Assembly (NCBI RefSeq): GCF_900113275.1
Contig: NZ_FOOU01000003.1
Location: 124,001 to 188,000, forward strand
Source: Neptunomonas qingdaonensis
GTDB lineage: Bacteria; Pseudomonadota; Gammaproteobacteria; Pseudomonadales; Balneatricaceae
Length of the DNA stretch: 64,000 bases
Direction of reading: 5' to 3'
Below are positions 16,046-25,568 of this stretch, piece by piece (the stretch's first letter is position 1; every line of letters begins with the position of its first letter). The notes below the pieces were generated by a model that worked only from the letters and a program-made list of their open reading frames with translations, had not been told where the DNA came from and searched no databases. The position numbers and the translations under genes were made by a program.

Positions 16046-16441
16046 TTAATTCAAACCAAACAGGTGTGCTCTTTTATTCAGATAATCGAATTCTTCACCT
16101 TTTTCTTCAGCTTCGAAGCGTAATTCATCCAGGATCTGAAATTTGTCAATTTCAGAGTCTGGCATGTTGTGCAGGCATTTTCCGCCGAAATACCACAGCA
16201 AATCACGCGCCATCAGGTGTGCAAGTCTCGGATACATTTTGAAGGCCTGGTCGATGAAATTCTCTCCATCGTTGTACACATTTTCAGAACCTGCTTCGAA
16301 ATCTTGAATGAGCTTTTGGAAATTCAGTATGAACTGTTCTTCTTCGCTAGAGATCTCCTCTGACGCGAAGGGTGCTTGCTTGATAAAGTTATTGTAGGCA
16401 ATTTTAAGAAAGTTCAGGTGGTGTAACTGGTGAGGTGTCAT
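16046..16441 (-). CDS. Conserved hypothetical protein, PA2817-like
   Basis: A 131-residue soluble, acidic, mostly helical protein with a well-placed GGAGA before its ATG. The segment MARDLLWYFGGKCLHNMPDSEI is characteristic of a small gammaproteobacterial family that includes Pseudomonas PA2817 (quoted core: DLLWYFGGKCLHNMP). Function is unknown. It is transcribed alone, between the degenerate GGDEF remnant and the ABC transporter operon. Confidence 0.6.
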   Translation of the reverse strand: MTPHQLHHLNFLKIAYNNFIKQAPFASEEISSEEEQFILNFQKLIQDFEAGSENVYNDGENFIDQAFKMYPRLAHLMARDLLWYFGGKCLHNMPDSEIDKFQILDELRFEAEEKGEEFDYLNKRAHLFGLN

Positions 16442-16736
16442 GGGGGTCTCCGATTAAGTCTGGGGACATTGTAGCGTTTGAGGGGGTAGGCTGCCAGAAA
16501 GCTGACGACGTAATGCTGTACAACCGTTTCAGGGTTTAAGTTTTCTTTAACCGCTAGATAGCAAACTGGCAATAATTATTATGTATTCTGGATAGCTCTT
16601 GTTGGCGAGCTCTTAGCGGATAAGTCTGTTGCTTTTATTAAACTATTAATTTTACCTGATACAATATCGGATATTTTGAAAAAAATAGTGATCAAGGTCA
16701 CCGTTTATCTCGTCTCAATAAGCAGGAAAAAGAATA

Positions 16737-17669
16737 ATGACAATAGCGCTATCAATTAAAGATTTGCGTAAAGTCTATGGTAATAAATTTGAAGCACTGA
16801 AAGGCATCTCATTTGATGTGCAGCAAGGTGATTTTTTTGCTTTGCTTGGCCCCAATGGTGCGGGTAAGTCTACTACTCTGGGTATTGTTTCCTCGCTGGT
16901 TAATAAAACCAGTGGGCAGGTTGAAATTTTTGGATTTGACCTTGAAAAAGATCAGGCTGCCGCTAAACGTAGTTTAGGTGTGGTGCCACAAGAATTTAAT
17001 TTCAATATGTTCGAAAAGGTGGGCGATATCGTTCGTACCCAGGCGGGTTATTACGGTATCCCGGTAGCCGTTGCAAAACAGCGTGCCGAGACGTATTTAA
17101 AGAAGCTCGGACTTTGGGATAAGCGCGATGTGCCTGCGCGGATGTTATCCGGAGGTATGAAAAGGCGTTTAATGATCGCCAGGGCCTTGGTCCATGAGCC
17201 TAAACTACTGATTCTGGATGAGCCGACGGCAGGGGTTGATATTGAGTTGCGTCGCTCTATGTGGGCCTTCCTTAAAGAACTGAATAAAGCTGGAACGACA
17301 ATCATTTTGACGACTCACTATTTGGAGGAAGCGGAAAGTCTATGTCGGAATATAGCGATTATTGATCATGGGTCGATTGTACACAACACCTCTATAAAAT
17401 CATTATTACAACAGCTGAATACTGAAACATTCATCTTGGATATAAGACCAGAGCAGGCGCTTGATGTGGCTTTTGAGGGTTATTCTTGTCAGCTTGAAGA
17501 TCCGCATACATTGGTTGTTCAAGTGGATAAAAATAAAGGTTTGAACGGTTTGTTTAAACAGTTGGAAGCTCAAGATATTGAAGTGACGAGTATGCGTAAT
17601 AAATCCAATCGTTTGGAGGAGCTTTTTGTTGCTATGGTTGAAAAAAATCTGGAGACGAGTGAAGCATGA
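16737..17669 (+). CDS. yadG: ABC transporter ATP-binding protein, YadG type
   Basis: A 310-residue ABC ATPase with Walker A GPNGAGKST (about 40-48), Q-loop near VVPQEF, signature LSGGMKRRL, Walker B LLILDEPTAGVD and H-loop TTHYLEE. A C-terminal extension of about 90 residues is as in the DrrA/YadG class. It works with the permease encoded next, overlapping by four bases (ATGA). Exported substrate is unknown. AGGA precedes the ATG. The 295 bases upstream hold no gene and probably the promoter of this five-gene operon. Confidence 0.9.
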   Translation: MTIALSIKDLRKVYGNKFEALKGISFDVQQGDFFALLGPNGAGKSTTLGIVSSLVNKTSGQVEIFGFDLEKDQAAAKRSLGVVPQEFNFNMFEKVGDIVRTQAGYYGIPVAVAKQRAETYLKKLGLWDKRDVPARMLSGGMKRRLMIARALVHEPKLLILDEPTAGVDIELRRSMWAFLKELNKAGTTIILTTHYLEEAESLCRNIAIIDHGSIVHNTSIKSLLQQLNTETFILDIRPEQALDVAFEGYSCQLEDPHTLVVQVDKNKGLNGLFKQLEAQDIEVTSMRNKSNRLEELFVAMVEKNLETSEA

Positions 17670-18439
17670 GTCATCATGAGTTATGGGTTGCGTTTATAAC
17701 CATTGTCAGAAAAGAGATCAGGCGTTTTACCCGGATATGGGCACAGACGTTATTACCGCCAGCAATTACAATGACGTTATATTTCATTATTTTTGGCAAT
17801 CTGATTGGCAGCCGTATTGGTGAAATGGGTGGCTTTAGCTACATGGAGTTTATTGTTCCCGGACTGATAATGATGTCTGTGATTACGAATTCATATGGTA
17901 ATGTAGTTTCATCTTTTTTCAGTACCAAGTTCCAGAAAAATATCGAGGAGCTGCTGGTATCGCCAACACCGAATTGGGTGATTCTTTCCGGCTATGTGCT
18001 GGGGGGGGTGTCGCGCGGTTTAGCGGTTGGTTTTATTGTGACGCTGTTATCACTTTTTTTCACAAAGCTGCAGATTCATAGTTTTTGGGTGACAATAGCA
18101 ACCGTCATGCTGACCTCGGTGTTATTTTCATTGGGTGGCTTTATCAATGCTGTTTTTGCTAATTCATTTGATGATATCTCCATCATACCGACCTTTATTC
18201 TGACACCATTAACCTATTTGGGCGGCGTCTTTTACTCGATTCAGCTGTTACCCGAATTTTGGCAAGGTGTTTCGCAGCTCAATCCCATATTGTATATGGT
18301 AAACACCTTCCGTTATGGCATCTTGGGCAGTAGTGATATTAATGTCAGTTTTGCTTTCGGTGTTATTATTTTGTTTAATTTGGTTTTGTTTACAATCGCG
18401 CTGAAGTTACTGAATATGGGTAAGGGGATTAGGCAATAA
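17666..18439 (+). CDS. yadH: ABC-2 type transporter permease, YadH type
   Basis: A 257-residue permease with six predicted membrane helices and ABC-2 family motifs (IEELLVSPTPNWVILSGYVLGG in the central loop, quoted core LLVSPTPNWVILSGYV; PLTYLGGVFYSI in the last third). It pairs with YadG upstream; its stop overlaps the queF start by one base (TAATG), so the transporter and queF are translationally coupled. Transport of a queuosine-related compound is not implied by the sequence. Confidence 0.88.
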   Translation: MSHHELWVAFITIVRKEIRRFTRIWAQTLLPPAITMTLYFIIFGNLIGSRIGEMGGFSYMEFIVPGLIMMSVITNSYGNVVSSFFSTKFQKNIEELLVSPTPNWVILSGYVLGGVSRGLAVGFIVTLLSLFFTKLQIHSFWVTIATVMLTSVLFSLGGFINAVFANSFDDISIIPTFILTPLTYLGGVFYSIQLLPEFWQGVSQLNPILYMVNTFRYGILGSSDINVSFAFGVIILFNLVLFTIALKLLNMGKGIRQ

Positions 18440-19263
18440 TGACTGAGCAGAAGGTTCTTGATCAATCACCGCTGGGAAGCGATACGGCCTATGTTAACCA
18501 GTATTCACCGCAGCTGCTGTTTCCTATTCAGCGTGACTTAAATTGGCACAAGCGTGGTATCGAACGCGCTGATCTGCCGTTTTACGGTGAAGATCTGTGG
18601 AACGGCTATGAAATTTCCTGGCTTAATCTTAAGGGCAAGCCGGTCGTCAGAATTGCGGCTTTTGTGATACCCGCCGACTCTCGAAATATCATTGAATCTA
18701 AGTCATTCAAGTTGTACCTGAACTCTTTTAATTTAAGTCGCTTTGAAAATGAAGAGGCTGTTATCGCCCTGATGCAAAATGATCTGTCACTGGCTGCCGG
18801 AGGTGATGTCAGGGTTGAATTTTTTCATCCTGATGGTATGCCTGAGCTAGGGCGGTTCGAGGGAAAATGCCTGGATGAACTGGATATCAGTGTTACGCAT
18901 TATCAGCCGGAAATATCGTTATTGTCGACTGGCGAGCGTCATGTTGATGAGATGCTGTATAGTCATTTGTTGAAATCCAATTGTCCTGTAACAGGGCAAC
19001 CTGATTGGGCTTCTATACAGATTTCGTATGTCGGTAAGGAGATCAATCAGGAAGGCTTATTAGAGTATTTAATCTCTTATCGGGAGCATGGTGATTTCCA
19101 TGAGCAATGTGTCGAAAATATCTTCATGGACATTTGGACGCATTGTCAGCCAGAGTCACTGATAGTTTATGCCAGATATGTGCGTCGTGGTGGGTTGGAT
19201 ATCAATCCTCTGCGCAGTAGTAAGGCGATTGCTGCTGTAAATCTTAGGCTTAGTCGACAATAG
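18439..19263 (+). CDS. queF: NADPH-dependent 7-cyano-7-deazaguanine reductase
   Basis: Reduces preQ0 to preQ1 in queuosine biosynthesis for tRNA wobble modification. At 274 residues it is the long, bimodular (E. coli-type) form. The NADPH-binding motif ESKSFK is at 86-91, the thioimide-forming Cys at C182 in SNCPVTGQPDW, general acid D189, and the substrate-binding region EYLISYREHGDFHEQC in the C-terminal T-fold. Other que genes are not in this window. It is the third gene in the yadGH operon. Confidence 0.95.
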   Translation: MTEQKVLDQSPLGSDTAYVNQYSPQLLFPIQRDLNWHKRGIERADLPFYGEDLWNGYEISWLNLKGKPVVRIAAFVIPADSRNIIESKSFKLYLNSFNLSRFENEEAVIALMQNDLSLAAGGDVRVEFFHPDGMPELGRFEGKCLDELDISVTHYQPEISLLSTGERHVDEMLYSHLLKSNCPVTGQPDWASIQISYVGKEINQEGLLEYLISYREHGDFHEQCVENIFMDIWTHCQPESLIVYARYVRRGGLDINPLRSSKAIAAVNLRLSRQ

Positions 19264-19290
19264 TCAGTCGTCAATAGAGAGAGTGTGAAG

Positions 19291-19854
19291 ATGGATGCAA
19301 TTGAAATGCTGCATAACCGTGTCTCTGTACCGGTGTTAGTGGAGCCCGCACCAACAAAAGTTCAGCTGGATATGATGTTCAAAGCGGCATTAAGGTCGCC
19401 GGATCATGCAGGACTAAAGCCTTGGCGGTTTTTACTGATAGAAGGTGAAGCGCGTCAGCAATTAGGAGACCTTTTTGTTAAAGCGATTCGCATTAAAGGT
19501 GATGACTTAGCGGATGATAAGGCCGCTAAGCTCCAGAAAAAACCATTACGTGCACCGCTGATTATCGTTGCTGTTGCGACAACGCAAAGCCATATTAAAG
19601 TGCCGGAAGTAGAACAGATTATTACTGCAGGCTGTGCTGCCCATAGTCTTCTGCTGGCTGCTTATGCGCAAGGCTTAGGAGCAATGTGGAGAACCGGTGA
19701 GATGGCATATGATCCTGTCGTGAAAGCGGGTCTTGGATTACAGGCTCATGAACAAGTGATCGGCTTCCTGTACGTGGGGACGGCGAAAAGAATGCGTCAA
19801 GTCTCTTCAACTGATATTGAAGATGTCGTTTCAGTCTGGAAAGGTAAAAGCTAG
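19291..19854 (+). CDS. Nitroreductase family protein, YdjA-like
   Basis: An FMN-dependent NAD(P)H oxidoreductase of the minimal YdjA type (187 residues). ATG at 19291 is preferred to GTG at 19285 because GAGAG lies about seven bases before it. Visible motifs are SPDHAGLKPWRFLLIEG (flavin site), GCAAHSLLLAAYAQGLGAMWRTG and the C-terminal GFLYVGTA. The natural substrate is unknown. The stop codon overlaps the GTG start of the next gene by one base. Confidence 0.88.
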   Translation: MDAIEMLHNRVSVPVLVEPAPTKVQLDMMFKAALRSPDHAGLKPWRFLLIEGEARQQLGDLFVKAIRIKGDDLADDKAAKLQKKPLRAPLIIVAVATTQSHIKVPEVEQIITAGCAAHSLLLAAYAQGLGAMWRTGEMAYDPVVKAGLGLQAHEQVIGFLYVGTAKRMRQVSSTDIEDVVSVWKGKS

Positions 19855-20357
19855 TGCCAACATCCCAGAACCCGGATAAGAACGCTTCTCAGAAGCCTGC
19901 TCAGGACTGTGCTCAAAGTACGGATGTTTTTTTGCAGTGGTTAAAAACACAAATTCCATTGCTTAACCACATGGGGTTGGGTGATCTTGAGTTTGACGGA
20001 AGTAAGTTGCGCTTACCTGCAGCATTGGCACCCAACATTAATGATAAAGGCACCGGATTTGGTGGATCGTTAGCGACCCTGGCAACCATTTCAGGCTGGT
20101 GTCTGACAACCTTGTTGCTCAGGGATCGCTTTCTGGATTGCGATGTAATGATCAGAGATTGCGAAATGCGCTACCTTGCCCCGGTGAATGGCGATTTTCA
20201 TGCAGAAGTCTCGCTACCTGATACTGATCAGGTGGATGGGTTTTTAGCACGCCTGAAAGAGAAGGGGCGGGCGCGTCTGGCACTTGACGTCTCGGTGATT
20301 CAGGATGGAAGGAAGGCGTTAACGATGCAGGGCAATTATGTCGCTATTGTGCGCTAA
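19854..20357 (+). CDS. Hotdog-fold thioesterase (YiiD C-terminal-like)
   Basis: A 167-residue protein with a GTG start that overlaps the stop of the nitroreductase gene. After a Gln/Asn-rich N-terminus of about 25 residues, the motif INDKGTGFGGSLATLATISGW (core GTGFGGSLATLATISGW) marks the YiiD_C thioesterase family, a hotdog-fold group related to 4HBT enzymes. In E. coli YiiD this domain is fused to a GNAT domain; here it stands alone. Substrate acyl group is unknown. Last gene of the operon; a strong hairpin follows. Confidence 0.75.
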   Translation: MPTSQNPDKNASQKPAQDCAQSTDVFLQWLKTQIPLLNHMGLGDLEFDGSKLRLPAALAPNINDKGTGFGGSLATLATISGWCLTTLLLRDRFLDCDVMIRDCEMRYLAPVNGDFHAEVSLPDTDQVDGFLARLKEKGRARLALDVSVIQDGRKALTMQGNYVAIVR

Positions 20358-20372
20358 AAACGCATAGAAAAT

Positions 20373-20406
20373 ACTGATCACCTCGGTTTTTCACCAGGTG
20401 ATCAGT
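20373..20406. terminator. Perfect 11-bp hairpin between convergent genes
   Basis: ACTGATCACCT (20373-20383) is the exact reverse complement of AGGTGATCAGT (20396-20406), with a 12-nt loop. It lies between the thioesterase and cyclophilin genes, which converge. There is only a weak T tract on either side, so it may be a bidirectional terminator or a transcript-stabilising structure. Confidence 0.5.
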
Positions 20407-20435
20407 TTGCTTACTCTGTTTATCTGCTCGCAATA

Positions 20436-20996
20436 TTAAAGACGTTTAGTGCTTAAAATCAGGATCGGTTCAACAGGTACATCGCGGTGGCGCGCTCGTG
20501 TTGCCGTGTTTACTTTTCCAATGGCGTTCACAACGTCCATACCTTGTGTTACTTCGCCGAAAACGCTGTAGCCTGCACGATTGCCCATCTGATTTAGACT
20601 GTTATTGTCGACAAGGTTAATGAAAAACTGACTGGTTGCACTGTCAGGATCCTGAGTTCTGGCCATGGAAATTGTGCCCTGTTTGTTAGGTAATCCGTTA
20701 GCCGATTCATTTTTAATCGGATCATGGTTTTTCTTTTGAACCATATCCTCAGTGAAGCCTCCTCCTTGAATCATAAACCCACTGATAACGCGGTGAAATT
20801 GCGTTCCTACGTAAAAGCCTTCATCGACATAGCGTAGGAAGTTTTCAACGCTGGCAGGTGCTTCCTGCGAGAACAATGTCAGTGTTATTGCTCCCATCGA
20901 GGTTTGTAGAGAAACTTTTGGGTTATCTGCGAAAGATGCATTGCTGAAAAGTAATACAGTTGCAATAAGCACTAATTTTTTTAATGGATTAAACAT
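20436..20996 (-). CDS. ppiA: Periplasmic peptidyl-prolyl cis-trans isomerase (cyclophilin)
   Basis: The start is placed at the ATG at 20996, which has GGAAAGG about eight bases upstream and begins a signal peptide (ending SNASFA); the open frame extends further upstream but without support. The cyclophilin core shows FHRVISGFMIQGG, the SATSQFFINLVDN active-site strand and a C-terminal YSVFGEVTQGMDVV. It is expected to assist proline isomerisation of envelope proteins. The 186-residue length matches E. coli PpiA. It is alone and convergent with the thioesterase gene. Confidence 0.9.
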   Translation of the reverse strand: MFNPLKKLVLIATVLLFSNASFADNPKVSLQTSMGAITLTLFSQEAPASVENFLRYVDEGFYVGTQFHRVISGFMIQGGGFTEDMVQKKNHDPIKNESANGLPNKQGTISMARTQDPDSATSQFFINLVDNNSLNQMGNRAGYSVFGEVTQGMDVVNAIGKVNTATRARHRDVPVEPILILSTKRL

Positions 20997-21215
20997 GCAG
21001 TCGACCTTTCCTTTTTGATGGGAGTAGAGGCTTAAGTTTATGTGAAATAGAGACAATGGAATAGTCAAGCTGGTAATAATCAAAAGTAAAAAGCGATTTC
21101 AATTTTGTGTCTTTTGCTTTTTTTTGTCTAGACTGACTGTATCAAACTGAAGTGCTTCAATTTTATACCTATGACAGTGCTCGTAAATGGATCCGGCTAA
21201 GACTCTACAGGTTGA

Positions 21216-21233
21216 AATGAGAGGTGTCTCATT
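21216..21233 (+). promoter_or_regulatory. Inverted repeat upstream of chemoreceptor gene
   Basis: AATGAGA and TCTCATT (21216-21222 and 21227-21233) are perfectly complementary around a GGTG spacer. It lies about 50 bases before the chemoreceptor start and could be an operator or a leader hairpin. Only the symmetry is seen; function is unknown. Confidence 0.3.
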
Positions 21234-21284
21234 GGAACCGAAAATTATTATAAATAATAACAGTGCGGGTTGAGGCCTCTAAAG

Positions 21285-22976
21285 ATGAGTTCATTAAAGC
21301 TCAAACATAAAATGTTAATGCTGACAATTATTCCCCTGATTGTGGCTATCCTCGTTGTGATGCTGGTGGTTAAGGTTAAATTACAAGAAATGGGTGAGCA
21401 TGAAGTTGCGACCATTCGCTCAACCATGATGAGCTCAAAACAAGAAACAGCAAAAGCTTTCATGGACATGGCGTTAAGTGCTGTTCAGCCTATTGTTGAT
21501 AACGCCTCTGGGCCTGATGATACTGAAGCGAAGAAAAAAGCAGCGGACATATTAAGATCAATGACCTATGGCGAGAAAAAAGATGGCTATGTGTTCGTTT
21601 ATGATTACTCAGGTACGAATATTGCTATGAGACCTAAGCCCTCCATGGAAGGTGAAAATCTGATATTACTCAAGGACGCCAATGGCCTGGCTATTATCAA
21701 AGAACTGATTAATAAAGCTCAACAAGGGGGCGGCTACCTTACCTATATCTGGAATAAGCCTTCAAAAAATGCGGATGTTCAAAAGCTGAGTTATGCATTA
21801 GGTATTGCAAAATTCGGTTGGATGTTAGGGACTGGTTTCTATATTGATGATATCGATGATGTGGTAGCTACGACGCAACAAAGTATCGATTCCAAAATGG
21901 CAAGAACCCAATTATTTATCGCTGGGGCAGGTTTGGTATTACTTACTTTCTTTGTTTTGATTGCCCTGTATATTGCGGGAAAAGTTATACAGCCATTGCG
22001 TGATACTGCAGAAGCGCTGATCGATATCAGCCAGGGTGAGGGGGACTTAACTCGTCGCTTGACGGTGATGTCAAAAGATGAAGTGGGACAAGTGTCGCAG
22101 GGCTTTAATGATTTTGCAGATAAAATTCAGAGGCTTGTTATTGATTTAAAAGGAGGTATTCACGACCTTTCACAATCAACATCTCAAATGAATACTGTGG
22201 TATCCAAGACACATTCTGATGTGCAAAGACAGCGTCATGAGACCGCTCAGGCAGCGGCTGCCGTCCATGAAATGGCCGCGGCTGCACAAGAAGTGGCTGG
22301 TAATGCAGCCGGTGCGGCATCTGCCGCTCAAGAGGCAGATAATGAATCGAACAGCGGCCAGCGTATTGTTGAGGAGACAATCACAGCTATCAAAGCTTTG
22401 TCAGATGATGTTAATAGAGCGTCAGATGTGATCGGTCAGTTGGACATAGATGCCGATAAAATAGGTACTGTTGTCAACGTTATTAAAGAAATTGCAGGCC
22501 AAACAAACTTATTGGCACTTAATGCGGCGATAGAAGCGGCCAGGGCCGGTGATTATGGTCGAGGCTTTTCAGTGGTGGCGGATGAAGTCAGAACTCTGGC
22601 TAATAGGACTCAACAAAGCACGCAAGAGATCCAAAATATGATTGAGCGGCTGCAAGTAGGTGCCCGCGAGGCAGTGGGTGTAATGGATACCAGTAAAGCA
22701 CAGAGTGTTGCGACGATCGAACGAGCGGCTCAGGCAAGTTTATCTTTAAGTGTGATCACAGGTTCAGTGAGTACTATTACGCAGATGAACACACAGATTG
22801 CCAGTGCTGCTGAAGAGCAAACAGCGGTAGCGGATGAAATTAGCCAAAATGTTCAGCAAGTGGCCGATATAGCAGAGCATTCAGCGCAGAATGCTGACGC
22901 ACTGTCTGATACTACTCAGGAGATGTCTGCATTGGAGCGGCGCCTGATGAAAATTGTTAGTCAGTTTAAAGTGTAG
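21285..22976 (+). CDS. Methyl-accepting chemotaxis protein with single-Cache ligand domain
   Basis: Start ATG at 21285 has GAGG (21272-21275) upstream; an in-frame TTG at 21270 overlaps that site and is rejected. Layout: transmembrane helix at about 10-30, periplasmic sCache_2 domain at about 35-200 ([30 protein letters not shown]), second helix at about 208-228, HAMP at about 230-285, and the MCP signalling domain with the conserved hairpin tip [20 protein letters not shown]. Senses a small, unidentified ligand and signals to CheA. It lacks a C-terminal CheR pentapeptide (ends IVSQFKV). No che genes are nearby. A good terminator follows. Confidence 0.93.
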   Translation: MSSLKLKHKMLMLTIIPLIVAILVVMLVVKVKLQEMGEHEVATIRSTMMSSKQETAKAFMDMALSAVQPIVDNASGPDDTEAKKKAADILRSMTYGEKKDGYVFVYDYSGTNIAMRPKPSMEGENLILLKDANGLAIIKELINKAQQGGGYLTYIWNKPSKNADVQKLSYALGIAKFGWMLGTGFYIDDIDDVVATTQQSIDSKMARTQLFIAGAGLVLLTFFVLIALYIAGKVIQPLRDTAEALIDISQGEGDLTRRLTVMSKDEVGQVSQGFNDFADKIQRLVIDLKGGIHDLSQSTSQMNTVVSKTHSDVQRQRHETAQAAAAVHEMAAAAQEVAGNAAGAASAAQEADNESNSGQRIVEETITAIKALSDDVNRASDVIGQLDIDADKIGTVVNVIKEIAGQTNLLALNAAIEAARAGDYGRGFSVVADEVRTLANRTQQSTQEIQNMIERLQVGAREAVGVMDTSKAQSVATIERAAQASLSLSVITGSVSTITQMNTQIASAAEEQTAVADEISQNVQQVADIAEHSAQNADALSDTTQEMSALERRLMKIVSQFKV

Positions 22977-23000
22977 ATTTTTTTGATTGCGTGTGAATAT

Positions 23001-23034
23001 ACCGGTAGTGTGATTGCATGCTATCGGTTTTTTT
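23001..23034 (+). terminator. Intrinsic terminator after chemoreceptor gene
   Basis: ACCGGTAG (23001-23008) pairs with CTATCGGT (23021-23028) with one G-T wobble, followed by a run of seven T. It lies 25 bases after the stop. Confidence 0.8.
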
Positions 23035-23076
23035 ATGTGATCACGCGAGGTGGCAACGGATGAAGGAAATACAGGC

Positions 23077-24399
23077 ATGATGCAGTGGGAAAAACTGCTC
23101 ACAGTAAAACGTTATGGGCACGAAACAATAGCGCCGCCTGAAGTAGGACGAAGCCACTTTCATAAAGACCACGATCGTGTTGTCTTTTCTAGCGCTTTCC
23201 GACGTTTAGGTCGTAAAACGCAAGTACACCCTTTGGTTTTGAATGATCATATTCACACCCGCTTGACGCATTCGATTGAAGTCGGCAGCGTTGGTCGTAC
23301 CTTGGGTATTCGTGTCGGGGAATTATTGGAATCAGTGCTACCTGAATGGGTCAGTTCGCATGATATTGGCATGATTGTGCAGTCAGCATGTCTGGCACAT
23401 GATATTGGAAATCCTCCTTTCGGGCATGCCGGAGAGTATGCGATCAGAGATTGGTTCAAGCAGTCCAGAGATGCCGAATTTTTGAAGCCGCTTTCCTTAC
23501 CCGAGCGTTCTGATCTGGAGACATTTGAAGGAAACGCGCAGGGGTTCAGAGTCGTTACCTGTATAGAGAATCATCTCTATGATGGTGGTTTGCGCCTTAC
23601 TTATCCTACTCTCGGGACATTACTGAAATACCCCTGGACCGTTGAGCATGCCACGAGCAAAGGTAAATTCAGTTGTTATCTTACAGAGAGGGATACGCTT
23701 GAAAAGTTAGGCCATGAATTAGGATTGGTGCCGTTGGCTAAGAATCGCTGGAGCCGCCACCCTCTGGCATATCTGATGGAAGCCGCAGATGACATCTGTT
23801 ATGCGATCCTTGACTTGGAAGACGCGATTGAACTGAACATCCTTACTTTTGACGCGATCAAACCTATTTTGCTGCAGTTGTGTGGTGATCTGGAGTTCGA
23901 GGATGGTATTTTTTACAGTCAGGCATCGGCGCGCCGTAAAATCTCCGCTTTGCGGGGGAAGGCGATGGAGAATATGGTTAACTCTGCGGTGAATGCTTTC
24001 ATGAAAAACTATGACGGTATCATGGCAGGTCAATATCAGGGAGAGCTACTCCTTGATGGTGACTCTGGAGTCAAAGACGGATTACACGCAGCGAAAGCCT
24101 TGGCGAAAAATAAAGTGTTTCCGGATACGCGTAAAACGGAACTTGAAGTAGGCGCATACAGTTGTCTGGGTATTTTATTGGATGCTTTTTGCCATGCAGT
24201 GTATGAACAATACCTAAGAAAAAGTGATGAAGGGTTAAGTTACCGCAGTGAGAAAATTATAAGTTTAATGGGTATTCATGCACCGGATCCTGAATGGTCG
24301 TTGTATCATGCCTATATAAGGGCGCTGGATTTTATCAGTGGAATGACAGACAACTATGCCGCCTATCTTGCCAGGCAGATCGGTGGGCTCTCTCGTTAG
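23077..24399 (+). CDS. dgt: Deoxyguanosinetriphosphate triphosphohydrolase-like protein (HD domain)
   Basis: A dNTP triphosphohydrolase that hydrolyses dGTP-type nucleotides to nucleoside and triphosphate. ATG at 23077 is preferred to the upstream GTG at 23050 because AAGGA precedes it at normal spacing. HD-superfamily metal ligands are visible in HTRLTHSIEV and CLAHDIGNPPFGHAGE, with FSSAFRRLGRKTQV before them and a further Asp in MEAADDICYAILDLEDAIE. The 440-residue length fits the Dgt type 1/2 proteins. Followed at close range by yciH, probably in one operon. Confidence 0.9.
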   Translation: MMQWEKLLTVKRYGHETIAPPEVGRSHFHKDHDRVVFSSAFRRLGRKTQVHPLVLNDHIHTRLTHSIEVGSVGRTLGIRVGELLESVLPEWVSSHDIGMIVQSACLAHDIGNPPFGHAGEYAIRDWFKQSRDAEFLKPLSLPERSDLETFEGNAQGFRVVTCIENHLYDGGLRLTYPTLGTLLKYPWTVEHATSKGKFSCYLTERDTLEKLGHELGLVPLAKNRWSRHPLAYLMEAADDICYAILDLEDAIELNILTFDAIKPILLQLCGDLEFEDGIFYSQASARRKISALRGKAMENMVNSAVNAFMKNYDGIMAGQYQGELLLDGDSGVKDGLHAAKALAKNKVFPDTRKTELEVGAYSCLGILLDAFCHAVYEQYLRKSDEGLSYRSEKIISLMGIHAPDPEWSLYHAYIRALDFISGMTDNYAAYLARQIGGLSR

Positions 24400-24409
24400 G
24401 ACGAAAAAT

Positions 24410-24784
24410 ATGGCATCGTTAAACGATCAATTAAGTCGGCTGGTTTATTCAACACAAGCCGGCGATGTATGTCCGGAATGCAGACAAGCGAAAAATGCCT
24501 GTTGTTGTCAGGAGAATGCGGATACTAATCGCATCGCTTCACTGGATGGGATCGTACGAATCCGACGTGAAACTTCGGGCAGAAAAGGTAAAGGCGTAAC
24601 CACGGTGACGGGTGTACCGTTAGCCGAAGCCGAATTAAAGAGGTTATCCAAACAACTTAAACAGCATTGTGGGACGGGTGGAGCGCTGAAAAATGGCATT
24701 ATTGAGATTCAGGGAGATCATAGGGAGACGATTAAAGCCTTTCTTGAAAAACTGGACTACACAGTAAAACTAGCCGGAGGTTAA
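24410..24784 (+). CDS. yciH: SUI1-family translation factor YciH
   Basis: A 124-residue protein homologous to eIF1/SUI1, involved in start-site fidelity or stress control of initiation. ATG at 24410 (MASLNDQLSRLVYST) is preferred with AGGAC upstream. The N-terminal part has a small cysteine cluster (CPECRQAKNACCC) and the C-terminal SUI1 fold shows the basic loop RETSGRKGKGVTTVTG and LKQHCGTGGALKNGIIEIQG (core CGTGGALKNGIIEIQG). It lies 10 bases after dgt and six before the protease gene. Confidence 0.92.
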   Translation: MASLNDQLSRLVYSTQAGDVCPECRQAKNACCCQENADTNRIASLDGIVRIRRETSGRKGKGVTTVTGVPLAEAELKRLSKQLKQHCGTGGALKNGIIEIQGDHRETIKAFLEKLDYTVKLAGG

Positions 24785-24789
24785 GCCCC

Positions 24790-25542
24790 ATGGCGAAAAA
24801 AAAGTGCGTCCGTTGTCAGCAGATACGCATCGTGGCCATACTGGTGAGCATGATTGCGATTCTACTATTGATGATGATGGCGAAATCCCACGCCGAGATT
24901 TATAAGTACACGGACGACAAGGGCAAAAAAGTATTTGTAGGCAGCTTAAGCCAGGTACCGCAAAAGTATCAGGAGCAAATGGAGTTGCAGTCTCCTTCTG
25001 ATGAGGTGAGTAATACCAGTAATTACTCTGAGAAAAATAAAAAAGCTTCTGACTCTTTAAAAATACGATCTGAAATAAGGCGTCTTGAACATGCGTTAGC
25101 ACAAATGGAAACGGCTGTGACTGTCGAAAATAACCAAGTGCTGGTGCCGGTTAAAGTGACCTATCACGGTAAAGATGTCGATGTGAAGATGTTAATGGAC
25201 ACAGGTGCCAGTGGCACAGTGTTTCATCGTGATGCATTAGTGCGTCTTGACGCCATGAGTGAGTCAGCGGGTTATGCACGTGTGGCGGGTGGCAGTGTTG
25301 TTAAATTGAGCAGTATTGAATTTGACCGGATTCAGGTGGGCCCTTTTCAGGCGAAAAACATACGCTCTTTTGTGATCGATAATAAAGCACCGGGGGGGGC
25401 ATTTGATGGTTTGTTGGGAATGGATTTTCTGATGAACGTTAAGTATGAGCTGGATCTGGTGAGACAAGTTATTATTTGGAATCCTGCGCGTTATAAAGCA
25501 ATGGAAGCACTCCTTAAAGAAGTGCAGTCCACGCCGGAATAA
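24790..25542 (+). CDS. Membrane-anchored retropepsin-like aspartic protease with DUF4124
   Basis: A 250-residue protein with GGAGG upstream. N-terminal CVRCQ precedes a transmembrane anchor (about 13-31), then a DUF4124 segment (AEIYKYTDDKGKKVFVGSLSQVP), a short charged coiled stretch (about 80-110) and a clan-AA aspartic protease domain with catalytic motif LMDTGASGTVFH (D137) and a second hallmark DGLLGMDFL near 210. Only one catalytic Asp per chain, so it should act as a dimer, like retropepsins and bacterial homologues. Expected outside the inner membrane. Natural target is unknown. Confidence 0.85.
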   Translation: MAKKKCVRCQQIRIVAILVSMIAILLLMMMAKSHAEIYKYTDDKGKKVFVGSLSQVPQKYQEQMELQSPSDEVSNTSNYSEKNKKASDSLKIRSEIRRLEHALAQMETAVTVENNQVLVPVKVTYHGKDVDVKMLMDTGASGTVFHRDALVRLDAMSESAGYARVAGGSVVKLSSIEFDRIQVGPFQAKNIRSFVIDNKAPGGAFDGLLGMDFLMNVKYELDLVRQVIIWNPARYKAMEALLKEVQSTPE

Positions 25543-25568
25543 ATGTTACTTGATTATCGAGTAAGCAC

